The position numbers and the translations under genes were made by a program. This document shows, one piece after another, positions 55,630 to 63,717 of a DNA stretch of 64,000 nucleotides. The stretch comes from Acidobacteriota bacterium (GTDB lineage Bacteria; Acidobacteriota; Polarisedimenticolia; J045): assembly GCA_017994815.1 (NCBI GenBank), contig JAGOJY010000009.1, positions 56,115-120,114 on the forward strand. The letters run 5' to 3'. Below the pieces are notes generated by a model. It was not told the DNA's origin and did not search any database. It worked only from the letters and a program-made list of their open reading frames with translations. Position 1 is the stretch's first letter; every line of letters starts with the position of its first letter.

Positions 55630-56431
55630 ACTCCCACCGGGGCGGACGGGCGTGCAGCGGGATCGCGCTCGCCGGGATGCTCCTCGGCACGAGCGTGGCT
55701 GCTCCGCCGGCCACCTGGCGCGTGATGGTCGTGATCCCCGAGTACCACTTGGCGGCCCGATACCGGACCCGGCGGCCGAGACCGAGATCATCCGCCAACT
55801 GGTCCAGCAGGGGTTCAAGGTCATCGACGAGGCGCGCTGGCGCGAGTTGCGCTACGACTGGGCCGAGAGACTGAAAGACAACGAGGCCGCGGCGGCCCTG
55901 GCGCGGCAGGCCGGCGCCGACCTGCTGATCACCGGAGAGGCGTTCAGCCAGGCGGCGGGCAACACGATGGGGTTCGTGTCCTGCCGGGCGCGCGTCGAAG
56001 TCCGTGGGATCGTCGCCGAGACGGCGGAGATCGTGTTTGCCGACGCGTGCGACGCCAGCGGCGCCGACGTGAGCGAGGCGGTGGCGGCCAAGCGCGTGCT
56101 GCAGAACGCCGCCCGGGAGATGGGGGGCCGCGTGCGGGATGCGCTGGGGCGCTACAGCACATCCGCGACCCCCGTCCAGATCGTGGCCGGGGTGTTCCCG
56201 GACCTGGCGACGGCCGATCGCTTCGTGCAGGTGCTCCAGGGCCTTGAAGGCGTGGCCGAGGTCGAGCAGGAGGAGTTCAGCGAGGGGATGCTGCGACTGG
56301 AGGTCCGCGGAGCCGATATCTCGGCAGCGACGCTGGGCCGGGCCATCGAGACGGATCCGACGTTCAAGGCGTTCCGGCTGAGGGTCCGAAGCGTCAACAA
56401 GACCAGCGTCCAGGCCGACGTCCGGCACTGA
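55626..56431 (+). pseudogene. Second CsgG/FlgT-like exported protein gene with a frameshift
   Basis: GTG at 55626 overlaps the previous stop (GTGA) and encodes a signal peptide (CSGIALAGMLLGTSVAAPPA) and RVMVVIPEYHLA. The natural continuation, PDPAAETEIIRQLVQQGFKV then IDEARWRELRYDWAERLKDN, is in another frame from about 55755 and runs to 56431. A single missing base near the GGC-GGC-CCG stretch explains it. The rest contains AGADLLITGEAF, as in lipoproteins related to CsgG/FlgT. The C-terminal about 90 residues (PVQIVAGVFPDLATADRFVQ) are a small alpha/beta domain. The overlap with the previous gene shows both were one operon. Confidence 0.68.
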
Positions 56432-56595
56432 AGCAGGGTCGAAGGGACCCATGACGCTCTCGCTTCGGTGTACATTGACCCCGCCGCGCGCCGCGGGAGG
56501 GGCCCCGGCCGCGCGATCCCCGGGGGTCGGCGATCCGCAGCTCGTGCTTCGCTTCCGCGTTTCGCTGGCGCGCGCGCGACGTTGCCTGCGCGTGC

Positions 56596-59500
56596 ATGGG
56601 ACTGCTGTGCGGTTCCGCGCCTGCGCTCGCGGCATCCGGCGCCCCGGAGCAGTGTTGGCGGCCGGTCACGCCCGCGCAGATGTTGCAGGCCAAGCCTCAG
56701 CCGCGCGCCGCTCCGGACGGCGGCGTGTGGATCATGGACGGGCGCGGCGGGATCCTCTTCGGTCGCGAGCAGATGACGGGCCGCGCGGGCGAGCGCGGGG
56801 CGTGGACCTGGACCCGCCTCGAGTCGCCGGACGGGTTCATGGCCGACGGCGTGGCGGCGGGGCCATCCGGGACGTTGTACGCCAAGGGCACCTGGGTCGG
56901 GTCGCGGCGCTCGGTGGTGCTGGCCCGCGATCCCGACGGTTCATGGCGTGACCTGCGGGCTCCGACCATGGGAACGATCTTCGACATCCAGGTCGATCAC
57001 CGGGGCCTGCTGTGGATCCTCGGCGAGTGGCGCGAACTCTACCGGTACGACGGCGGGCGCTGGATTGCCGACCCGACGCCGCGGCCCTACCACAACGCGC
57101 TGCTCGTCCCGAACCGCGACGGTTCGCTCTGGATCTGGGCGGCGACCACCGGTCACTCCGCGGTTTACCACCGCTCGGCGCAGGGTGCCTGGACGGTGTC
57201 GTGGGAGGGCACCGACAGAGCATCGGTGCTCCACGCGGACGAGGCTTCATTCACGCTGCAGGGCCCCGACGATCTCGTGCGTGTCGCTGCGCCCGGTCGC
57301 GCGACCGCACCGTCGCCGAGCGGCTTTGGCGGCTGGCGCGAGTGGCCGGTGGCCATGGACTCCCCCGCGAGCGGGTGGATGATGCGCGGCGACGACCTGC
57401 TGCGCTGCGAGAACAACTCCTGGTCGCGCGTCCCCGTTCCCACGCTCCCGGAACGCGTCCCCTATCTCGCGTACCTGCCCGGCCGCGGCCTGTTCGCCAC
57501 CGGAGTGTCGGGTACGCTGTTCCATCTCGCGAACTGCCCGGCCGAGACGCCGACTCCGTCCGCTGGCGCCTTGCGGCAGCTCTTGCTGCCGTCCGTTCAC
57601 GTCAGGGCCAAGAGACAGTTCGGCGGCGCAGTGCTGACCTTGGGCGCTCGTGAACTCCTGTACGTCGTCGATCACGAAGGCCCGAACGTGACCTTCGATC
57701 CCGCGCGCTACCTGCCGGGGCTCCCGACTCCCGATCCGAACGAGTGGCGCGCGCTTTCGGATCGGCTGCACAACATCGGTCCCACGGTCGAGGGCCGCTG
57801 GAATCACAATTACGACCAGGCCGCGCTTGCCGCCGACCTCAACGGTGACGGGCTGGAAGACCTCCTGCTGTTCGCGATGTACGACCGCACGCGGCTGTAC
57901 CGCAACGTGCGTGACCGACACTTCGTGGACTGGACCGAGCCGTCGGGGTTGGCCGACGATCGCGAAATGCGGCCCGAGGGCGGCTGTCTGCTCGATGCCG
58001 ACCAGGACGAGGACCTCGACCTGTACGTCACGTCGCGGTTCGCGCCGGATCGGTTGCTGCTCAACAACGGCGCGGCGATGTTCCAGGACGACACCGCATC
58101 CAGCGGCATCGAGAGCGCCGATGGTGGATCGATGCCGGCGTGCCTCGACCTGGATGGCGATGGCGACACCGACATCGCCGTCCCCACGTGGGGCCGGGGA
58201 TTGCTGGTCCATGAGAACCTCGCCCGGAGCACCGGGCGCCCCACGTTCCGCACGCGGGCGCTGCTGCGGGATGCGGGCGCACGGTTTTCGTCGCTGTACC
58301 TGAATGCGCTCGCGCCCGGCGACGTCGATGGCGACGGCTTGCCCGACTTGTTCGTCACGAACCAGAACGGTTGCGACCTGTTCCTGCGCAACCTCGGAGG
58401 TCTGCAGTTCCGGCCCGATCCGCTGTTCCTGCCGGCCAATCAACCCTGCGGGACCAGCAACGGCGCGAACTTCCTCGATTTCGACCACGACCGCGACCTC
58501 GATCTGATCATCACCGGTGCTGGCGGTACGCGCTATTACGTGTCCGGGGGCGACCGGCTGACCTGGACCGGCAACGTGGCAGGCTCCGATGTGTACAGGC
58601 AAACCGAGCTGCAGAGCGTCGGGTCGGTCCTGATGGACCTCGACCGCGACGGCGATCTCGACGCGATCCAACTCGGGGACGACATCGGCATGAGCGTGCA
58701 GCTCGACGTCGGTGACGGATCGGACACGATCGCGCTGCGCGTCCTCGGCCCGCCGGCCAACCGCAGCGCCGTGGGGACGAGGGTCGCGTTGCGGCCGGCC
58801 GAGGGCGGACCTACCGTCCGCCGGCAGCTCGCCGGCAGCTCCTCGTACGGTTCGATGGACACGAAGTGGGTGAGTTTCACGGGGCTCGAGCGCGGCCGCG
58901 AGTACGACGCGACGATCAGCCTGGGCTCCCGGACCCGGATCGTGCGCCGGCTGCGGGCCCCCGCGCGCGAGGTCGTGCCGATCGAGCCCGGAGCGACGAC
59001 GGCGCTCTTGGGCCGGGTGCTCTACCGTACACGCCACGCTCTCGCCGAGGAGTGGATCCGGACCTTCGCGCTCCTGCTCGGGATCGGCGCGCTCGTGCTC
59101 GTCGCGCTGACGCTGGTCCTGTTCCGCAACGTCGCGCCCACCATGCGCGATTTCGCCTGGGTCCCGGCAGCGACGCTGGCGTCGCTGCTCGCCGTGGCGC
59201 TGCTGCCGCTCGACCCCGGCCGGCCGCGGGCGCTCGCCAGCGCCGGGCTGGGCCATCTCCTGGCAGGACTCGCGCTGGCGGTCTGGCGCAGCCGCCGCGC
59301 GGTGCGCCCCGCCCCGGAACTCCTGACCGAGCTGAACTTCGCGGTCCGCACGTTCCAGCACAACCAGATCCCGCAGCGGGTGCTTGGCGGGCTGCAGTTC
59401 ACCTTGCGCAACCTGCCTTCCACGGGCCTCTCGCCGAAGCACTCGGCGCTCTTGCGCGGTGACGTGCTGTCGTTTCGCGAGGTCGTGCTGCCGGAACTGG

Positions 59501-60195
59501 TCACGATCCGCAGGTTGGCCGACGCCGCGGGCGTGGCGGCCGGTGATGCCGGCCGCCTGCTGGGGCGCACGCGGCGGGACGTACTGGCGCTCGCGCGCTG
59601 GCTCCTGACAGGTGACGCCTCGGCTCCCGCAGGACGCCTCGCGCCGCTGGCCGACGACTTGCGGGACGTCGAGCGCTGGATGGCGGAGCTGCGAACCGAG
59701 TCCGACCGGCGGCTGGCGCTCGACCTGGCCGCCAGCCTCGCGGCCTACGTGGAGTCCCGTCGCGCGCTGGCTCCTTGCGCGATCGAGCTGGAGGATCGTC
59801 TCCGTCGCGATGCGCGGGTGCGCTGCCTGCTCCCCGAGCTGTATCGCGTGCTCGACGTGCTGCTCGAAAACGCCGTGCAAGCGATGCGCGGCCAGCCTGA
59901 GCCGCGCGTGCGCATCCACGCGGCCCACCGTGAGCCGCGCCGTGTTGCGATCCTCTTCCAGGACAGCGGACCGGGGCTGGACACAGCGGACCAGCAGCAC
60001 GTGTTCACGCTCGGCTTCTCCGCGGGCGCGGTTTCCGACAGCCGCGGCTACGGCCTGTACTACGTCAAGCGCACCGTCGAGCGCTTCGGCGGCCGCGTGT
60101 CGGTCGAATCGGCGCCCGGTCTCGGCGCGACGTTCGTGGTGGAGTTCGAGCTGCTCGACGCTGGCCGTCCGGTTGCAGCGGAGGTGCCCGCATGA
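56596..60195 (+). CDS. Giant sensor histidine kinase with exported FG-GAP/VCBS propeller
   Basis: 1199 residues. Signal-like N-terminus; the actual start may be upstream, because ATG 56596 leaves a short signal. Residues about 40-350 look propeller-like. From about 410 to 710 there are six FG-GAP/VCBS repeats with calcium motifs (DLNGDGLEDLLL, DLDGDGDTDIAV, DVDGDGLPDLFV). Three TM helices lie at about 818-893. A cytoplasmic kinase follows with possible phospho-His922 in RTFQHNQIPQRVL, N box LLENAVQAM, DSGPGLD and SRGYGLYYVKRTVERFGG. It overlaps the response regulator by ATGA. An integrin-like propeller as sensor domain is rare; the ligand is unknown. Confidence 0.85.
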   Translation: MGLLCGSAPALAASGAPEQCWRPVTPAQMLQAKPQPRAAPDGGVWIMDGRGGILFGREQMTGRAGERGAWTWTRLESPDGFMADGVAAGPSGTLYAKGTWVGSRRSVVLARDPDGSWRDLRAPTMGTIFDIQVDHRGLLWILGEWRELYRYDGGRWIADPTPRPYHNALLVPNRDGSLWIWAATTGHSAVYHRSAQGAWTVSWEGTDRASVLHADEASFTLQGPDDLVRVAAPGRATAPSPSGFGGWREWPVAMDSPASGWMMRGDDLLRCENNSWSRVPVPTLPERVPYLAYLPGRGLFATGVSGTLFHLANCPAETPTPSAGALRQLLLPSVHVRAKRQFGGAVLTLGARELLYVVDHEGPNVTFDPARYLPGLPTPDPNEWRALSDRLHNIGPTVEGRWNHNYDQAALAADLNGDGLEDLLLFAMYDRTRLYRNVRDRHFVDWTEPSGLADDREMRPEGGCLLDADQDEDLDLYVTSRFAPDRLLLNNGAAMFQDDTASSGIESADGGSMPACLDLDGDGDTDIAVPTWGRGLLVHENLARSTGRPTFRTRALLRDAGARFSSLYLNALAPGDVDGDGLPDLFVTNQNGCDLFLRNLGGLQFRPDPLFLPANQPCGTSNGANFLDFDHDRDLDLIITGAGGTRYYVSGGDRLTWTGNVAGSDVYRQTELQSVGSVLMDLDRDGDLDAIQLGDDIGMSVQLDVGDGSDTIALRVLGPPANRSAVGTRVALRPAEGGPTVRRQLAGSSSYGSMDTKWVSFTGLERGREYDATISLGSRTRIVRRLRAPAREVVPIEPGATTALLGRVLYRTRHALAEEWIRTFALLLGIGALVLVALTLVLFRNVAPTMRDFAWVPAATLASLLAVALLPLDPGRPRALASAGLGHLLAGLALAVWRSRRAVRPAPELLTELNFAVRTFQHNQIPQRVLGGLQFTLRNLPSTGLSPKHSALLRGDVLSFREVVLPELVTIRRLADAAGVAAGDAGRLLGRTRRDVLALARWLLTGDASAPAGRLAPLADDLRDVERWMAELRTESDRRLALDLAASLAAYVESRRALAPCAIELEDRLRRDARVRCLLPELYRVLDVLLENAVQAMRGQPEPRVRIHAAHREPRRVAILFQDSGPGLDTADQQHVFTLGFSAGAVSDSRGYGLYYVKRTVERFGGRVSVESAPGLGATFVVEFELLDAGRPVAAEVPA

Positions 60196-61580
60196 AGATG
60201 CTGCGCGTCCTCTTGGTCGATGACGACCCGGAGTTCCTGCGCCGCTTCGACCTGCTCGGCGAGGGGCTGTTCGAGACCCGCACCGCGCGCAGCGCAGCCG
60301 AGGCGTTCGAATCGCTGGAGCGCTCCCAGCCCGACGCCATCCTGCTCGACGTCGACCTGGGCGCCGGCCCGAATGGCCTGGAGATGCTCGCGCGGCTGCG
60401 CCGCGAGCATCCCGAGTTGCCGGTGGTCATGGTTTCGGGCGACGAGTCGCCGGAAACGGTGGTTGCCGCCATGCGCGGCGGCGCGGTGGACTACATCTCC
60501 AAGAGCCCGAACCTCCAGCTCCTGCGCGTCAAGCTGGAGCGGGCGCTCGACGATGACGCCTGGCGCATCCATGCCCGCAGCCTGCAGGCCGCGGCCGGCG
60601 AGCTGGTCGGATCGAGCGCCGCCATGCGGACCCTACGGCAGCGGATTCAACAGGTGGCGCCGCTCAGGATGCGCGTCCTCGTGAGCGGCGAAAGCGGCTC
60701 GGGCAAGGAGCTGGTGGCGCGGGCGATTCACGAGGCCGGCCCGAGGCGTCGCGAACGGCTGGTCGCGCTCAGCGGCGCGACCGGATCGGACGAGCTGTTC
60801 GACTCAGAGCTGTTCGGACACGAGAAGGGTGCCTTCACCGGCGCCGCGCAGCGCCGCATCGGCAAGTACGAGCTGGCGCACGGGGGGACGCTGTTCCTCG
60901 ACGAGATCGGCCGGATGCCGCGCGCGCGGCAGGCCAAGTTGCTGCGCGTGGTCGAGACCGGCCGCTTCGAGCGCCTCGGTGGAGGTGACGAGATCGCCTG
61001 CGACGTGCGGCTCGTCACGGCGACCAACGAGAACCTGGAACAGAAGGCCAAAGCGGGGGAGTTCCTGCGTGATCTGCTGTTCCGGATCGACGAGTTCCGC
61101 CTCGTGGTCCCGCCGCTGCGCGACCGCCTCGCCGACCTGAACGAACTGGTCCCGGTGCTGCTCGGCCGCTTTGCGCGCGCCGAGGGGCTGCCGCTGCCGT
61201 CGCTGGCGGACGGGGCGCTGGACCCGCTCTTCGAGTACGGCTGGCCGGGGAACGTCCGCGAACTCGACACGATGCTCAAGCGGGCCGTGATCCAGGCCGG
61301 ATCAGGACCGCTCACCGCGGACCATTTGCGGCGCTGCCTGCCCGCGCCGGACCACGGCGACGGTTCAGCGTCCGGCGCGGGGCAGGGGATCGAGGCATTC
61401 CTGGGCGGGGACTTCGCCGACGCGCGCGATCGGCTCGTGGCGGCCTTCGAGCGGCGGTACATCCAGCGCAGCCTCGACGAGTGCCACGGCAACATCTCGC
61501 GTGCGGCCGAGCGGCTGGGTATGTCCCGCTCCACCCTGCACCGCAAGCTCCACGAACTCGGCATCGACGCCGGACCCTGA
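60192..61580 (+). CDS. NtrC-type sigma-54-dependent response regulator
   Basis: 462 residues. Receiver domain with VLLVDDDPEF, phospho-Asp53 in ILLDVDLG and Lys104 in DYISKSP. The AAA+ domain has GESGSGKE (about 166-173), the sigma-54 loop GAFTGA, LFLDEIGR and WPGNVRELDTML. The Fis-type helix-turn-helix ends the protein (ISRAAERLGMSRSTLHRKLHELG). ATGA overlap with the sensor kinase makes the pair certain. Two sigma-54 promoters lie about 1.2 kb downstream, so it is the likely activator there. Its last 216 bases overlap the antisense methyltransferase-like gene. Confidence 0.94.
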   Translation: MKMLRVLLVDDDPEFLRRFDLLGEGLFETRTARSAAEAFESLERSQPDAILLDVDLGAGPNGLEMLARLRREHPELPVVMVSGDESPETVVAAMRGGAVDYISKSPNLQLLRVKLERALDDDAWRIHARSLQAAAGELVGSSAAMRTLRQRIQQVAPLRMRVLVSGESGSGKELVARAIHEAGPRRRERLVALSGATGSDELFDSELFGHEKGAFTGAAQRRIGKYELAHGGTLFLDEIGRMPRARQAKLLRVVETGRFERLGGGDEIACDVRLVTATNENLEQKAKAGEFLRDLLFRIDEFRLVVPPLRDRLADLNELVPVLLGRFARAEGLPLPSLADGALDPLFEYGWPGNVRELDTMLKRAVIQAGSGPLTADHLRRCLPAPDHGDGSASGAGQGIEAFLGGDFADARDRLVAAFERRYIQRSLDECHGNISRAAERLGMSRSTLHRKLHELGIDAGP

Positions 61581-62135
61581 CCGCGCCCGCGGCCAGAGTC
61601 CCGCGACCCGAACGCGGTAGGCCGCGAACTCCGGCCCAGCGCTGGTTGACCACGCACGCTCTTCCGTGCGGGCCGCCGCGACGAGAAACGCGACGATCGC
61701 GCCGCCGACGATCGCGGCGGTCGCCGTGGCCGGCGCGCTGGCGTGCGCCGCGATCGTCACGAAAGACCCCGAGAGCACGACGCCGGCACCGACGTAGATC
61801 GGGTGGCGGAGCCGGCCGTAGATGCCGCCCGTTGTCAGCCGCGCGCCGGGGCGCCAGGTCCCGGCCCACGAGTGCGCGGTCCCGAGCTGCCGGCGCGCGG
61901 CCAGCATGAGCAGCGTCCCCGCGGCGGTAAACGCCAGCGCCACCCAGTCCGCCGCCCGGATCGTCTGTGTCGTGCTGGCGATCGACACCTGGGCGAGCGC
62001 CGGCATGGCGTAGGCGATGTTCCCCGCCACGACGACCGGCAACGGCAACAGCGGAACGCTCGCCGGCTTGCGGCGGAAATCGGGGATCAGGGCCGCGAAG
62101 GCCGCGCCGGCCGCGAACTGGAGCGCTGCGAACAC
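61365..62135 (-). CDS. ICMT/NnrU-like isoprenylcysteine-methyltransferase-family membrane protein
   Basis: 256 residues. Four to five hydrophobic segments and the family signature GGIYGRLRHPIYVGAGVVL followed by EERAWSTSAGPEFAAYRVRV, characteristic of isoprenylcysteine carboxyl methyltransferase-type proteins. These methylate carboxyls or other groups at membranes; in bacteria substrates are unknown. The start is GTG at 62135. The family part ends near 61590; the last about 70 residues are read antisense to the response regulator and may not be real conserved sequence. It begins 15 bases after the lipoprotein stop, so they could be one operon. Confidence 0.65.
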   Translation of the reverse strand: MFAALQFAAGAAFAALIPDFRRKPASVPLLPLPVVVAGNIAYAMPALAQVSIASTTQTIRAADWVALAFTAAGTLLMLAARRQLGTAHSWAGTWRPGARLTTGGIYGRLRHPIYVGAGVVLSGSFVTIAAHASAPATATAAIVGGAIVAFLVAAARTEERAWSTSAGPEFAAYRVRVAGLWPRARSGSGVDAEFVELAVQGGAGHTQPLGRTRDVAVALVEAALDVPPLEGRHEPIARVGEVPAQECLDPLPRAGR

Positions 62136-62150
62136 GCGCGGCCTCTCGGC

Positions 62151-62660
62151 CTACTTCAGCGTGCTGGTGGTGGCGCGGCGGTTCCGCTTGGTCTGCGACA
62201 TCGCATGCAGGTCCCACGCTTTGATCACCGCGCCCTCTCTGAGGTCGGTGACGGTGAGCGTGCCCGTGAACTGGCCGACGACGACGTCCTTCAGCATCCG
62301 GCGCTCGACCTCGTCGGTCCCGCTGACCTCGAGCATGCTGGTCATCTTGAGGTCCGCTTCCTGCTCGTCGATCACGGGCACGCACCGGGCGGCGAGCGCC
62401 TGCTTCTGGACGTACGAGGTGATGAACTCGACGTCGGTCTTGGACAGCGCCCTGGTTTCGACGAACACCTTGCGCCCGCGACACACGGAGAAGTCGACCT
62501 TGGCGTATGCACCCTCCATGGCGCTGACCAGCGCCTTCTGCTCCACACGCGGGCGGGCCGCGGTCTCGCGGCTGATCGCCGTAGTGCTCGCGGTGCAACC
62601 CGCGAGCAGCCCGCATGCGGCAATCCCGGTCACGACGACTGCTACCCTCCACGAGTCCAT
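62151..62660 (-). CDS. Lipoprotein preceded by a sigma-54 promoter
   Basis: 169 residues with lipobox ACGLLAGC (Cys22). The mature part has VCRGRKVFVETRALSKTDVE and a segment VVGQFTGTLTVTDLREGAVI, a pattern of small exported sigma-beta domains. No family is certain. AGGAGGGG lies a few bases before the ATG, a very strong ribosome site. A sigma-54 promoter faces it 57 bases upstream (62732-62717), giving a predicted leader of about 45 bases. It is divergent from the membrane-protein operon at 62979 and probably co-regulated. Function unknown. Confidence 0.78.
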   Translation of the reverse strand: MDSWRVAVVVTGIAACGLLAGCTASTTAISRETAARPRVEQKALVSAMEGAYAKVDFSVCRGRKVFVETRALSKTDVEFITSYVQKQALAARCVPVIDEQEADLKMTSMLEVSGTDEVERRMLKDVVVGQFTGTLTVTDLREGAVIKAWDLHAMSQTKRNRRATTSTLK

Positions 62661-62716
62661 ATATCCCCTCCTTGCATGGTCCCCCCTGCCGGCCGCGCCT
62701 TCGGCTTCGGATCACC

Positions 62717-62732
62717 TGCAATTGCGGTGCCG
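62717..62732 (-). promoter_or_regulatory. Sigma-54 (-24/-12) promoter for the lipoprotein gene
   Basis: Minus-strand CGGCACCGCAATTGCA has GGCAC-N5-TTGC with the GG and GC elements 12 bases apart, the hallmark of sigma-54 promoters. Only the usual leading T differs from the consensus TGGCAC-N5-TTGCW. Transcription would begin near 62706 and reach the ATG at 62660. Confidence 0.75.
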
Positions 62733-62769
62733 CCGCGGAACCGGTATCCCACCAGTACTTGGGGCGCGC

Positions 62770-62801
62770 ACTGTCGCGCGGCTGATCCACGACTGTCGCG
62801 C
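62770..62801. promoter_or_regulatory. Direct repeats at 22 bp spacing (candidate activator sites)
   Basis: ACTGTCGCGC at 62770-62779 and 62792-62801 are identical and start 22 bp apart, which places them on the same DNA face about two helical turns apart. They lie between the two sigma-54 promoters, where an NtrC-type activator would bind. Confidence 0.5.
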
Positions 62802-62871
62802 AGATGAGACTCTCGGGATGGCCCGTGCTCGGATCTTCCGGGAACTCACCCGGTGTGCGGATCTCAAAGCG

Positions 62872-62887
62872 TGGCACGGATGTTGCT
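62872..62887 (+). promoter_or_regulatory. Sigma-54 (-24/-12) promoter for the 62979 operon
   Basis: TGGCACGGATGTTGCT matches the consensus TGGCAC-N5-TTGCW exactly, with GG and GC 12 bases apart. Predicted transcript start is near 62898, about 80 bases ahead of the ATG at 62979. Confidence 0.85.
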
Positions 62888-62978
62888 GCATCTGCGCCGG
62901 GTGGGCGATGTCGAATGCGCTTGGGCCCGTTGACCATCCCCACGAGTTCGCACGCCGCACGCGAGAGAGGAGCCCGAC

Positions 62979-63440
62979 ATGTCCCGAACCGAAAGTGTGT
63001 CGTTCCAAGTTCATCCCGACGACGAGCAGAGCCAGATCGAGTTGATGCAGAGATTCCACTGGTCACTGCTCAGCTCGCAGGAAGTCAAGACCGTGGACAA
63101 CCACCTGGAGCGGCGGGGGGACTCGGTCTACCAGATCTCGAACACGGAACGCTACGTGAAGCTCACGTTCTCCCGGCCTTTGGACCTGCCGAATCTGAAC
63201 CAGATCCGGCAAATCGAAGCGCAGTTCAATTCGCTCGAGATGCCCAAGTACCCGCGTCTTTTCCCTGGTTCGATTTGGCTGTACCTGTTCTTGGCCTTGT
63301 TCTGGGGTGCGGGTGTCGTGATCTGGCTTGTCTACTTCATCGCAGGGTACTTGCCCAAGAAGAAGCAGGCGGATCAGGTCGCCCAAGAGACGCTCGCCAC
63401 CCGAACCCGGCTACTCGCGCAGGTGGAGGCGTATGCCTGA
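62979..63440 (+). CDS. Small single-TM protein of the sigma-54 operon
   Basis: 153 residues. Residues 1-100 are a hydrophilic alpha/beta domain (SFQVHPDDEQSQIELMQRFH, YQISNTERYVKLTFSRPLDL). A TM helix follows (LYLFLALFWGAGVVIWLVYFI, about 108-128), then a charged tail with coiled-coil character. GAGAGGAG gives a good ribosome site. First gene after a consensus sigma-54 promoter. No family recognised. The base composition is more AT-rich than the surrounding genes, which may point to recent arrival. Confidence 0.72.
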   Translation: MSRTESVSFQVHPDDEQSQIELMQRFHWSLLSSQEVKTVDNHLERRGDSVYQISNTERYVKLTFSRPLDLPNLNQIRQIEAQFNSLEMPKYPRLFPGSIWLYLFLALFWGAGVVIWLVYFIAGYLPKKKQADQVAQETLATRTRLLAQVEAYA

Positions 63441-63452
63441 CGAGGAAGCGCG

Positions 63453-63677
63453 ATGAAGCTCGTTCGTTTGGGCAACAGCATCGTGAACATGGAACACGTG
63501 CTCGCCGTCAGGGATGTGGGTGAGTTCATGACCGTTGTATTCGCAGGATCCTCGCGGGCCGATCCGTTGACGATCACGATACGTAACGACGACTGCGACG
63601 CTCTGCGAAGTTGGTTGCAGCGCTGTGGCGTAAACGACCTCGCGACAGAGCACGCGTGCTGGGGCTGGGAACTATAA
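63453..63677 (+). CDS. Small hypothetical protein (74 residues)
   Basis: Starts MKLVRLGNSIVNMEHVLAVR and looks like a compact alpha/beta protein: a pattern of strand, MTVVFAGSS turn, TITIRNDDCDALRSWLQ helix. The ATG at 63453 lies 12 bases after the previous stop with GAGGAA upstream, so it is in the same operon. No motif indicates function. AT content is higher than the window average, like its neighbours. Confidence 0.65.
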   Translation: MKLVRLGNSIVNMEHVLAVRDVGEFMTVVFAGSSRADPLTITIRNDDCDALRSWLQRCGVNDLATEHACWGWEL

Positions 63678-63717
63678 AGGAAGCGCTGCGGCTTACGACA
63701 AGGCGTGCGGAGTAGTG

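Larger units (their letters stand above)
62661..62978. other. 318-bp divergent control region
   Basis: Gene-free stretch between the lipoprotein and the small membrane protein operon. It holds two divergent sigma-54 promoters and a direct repeat spaced 22 bp, described separately. No coding sequence was recognised. Confidence 0.75.
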
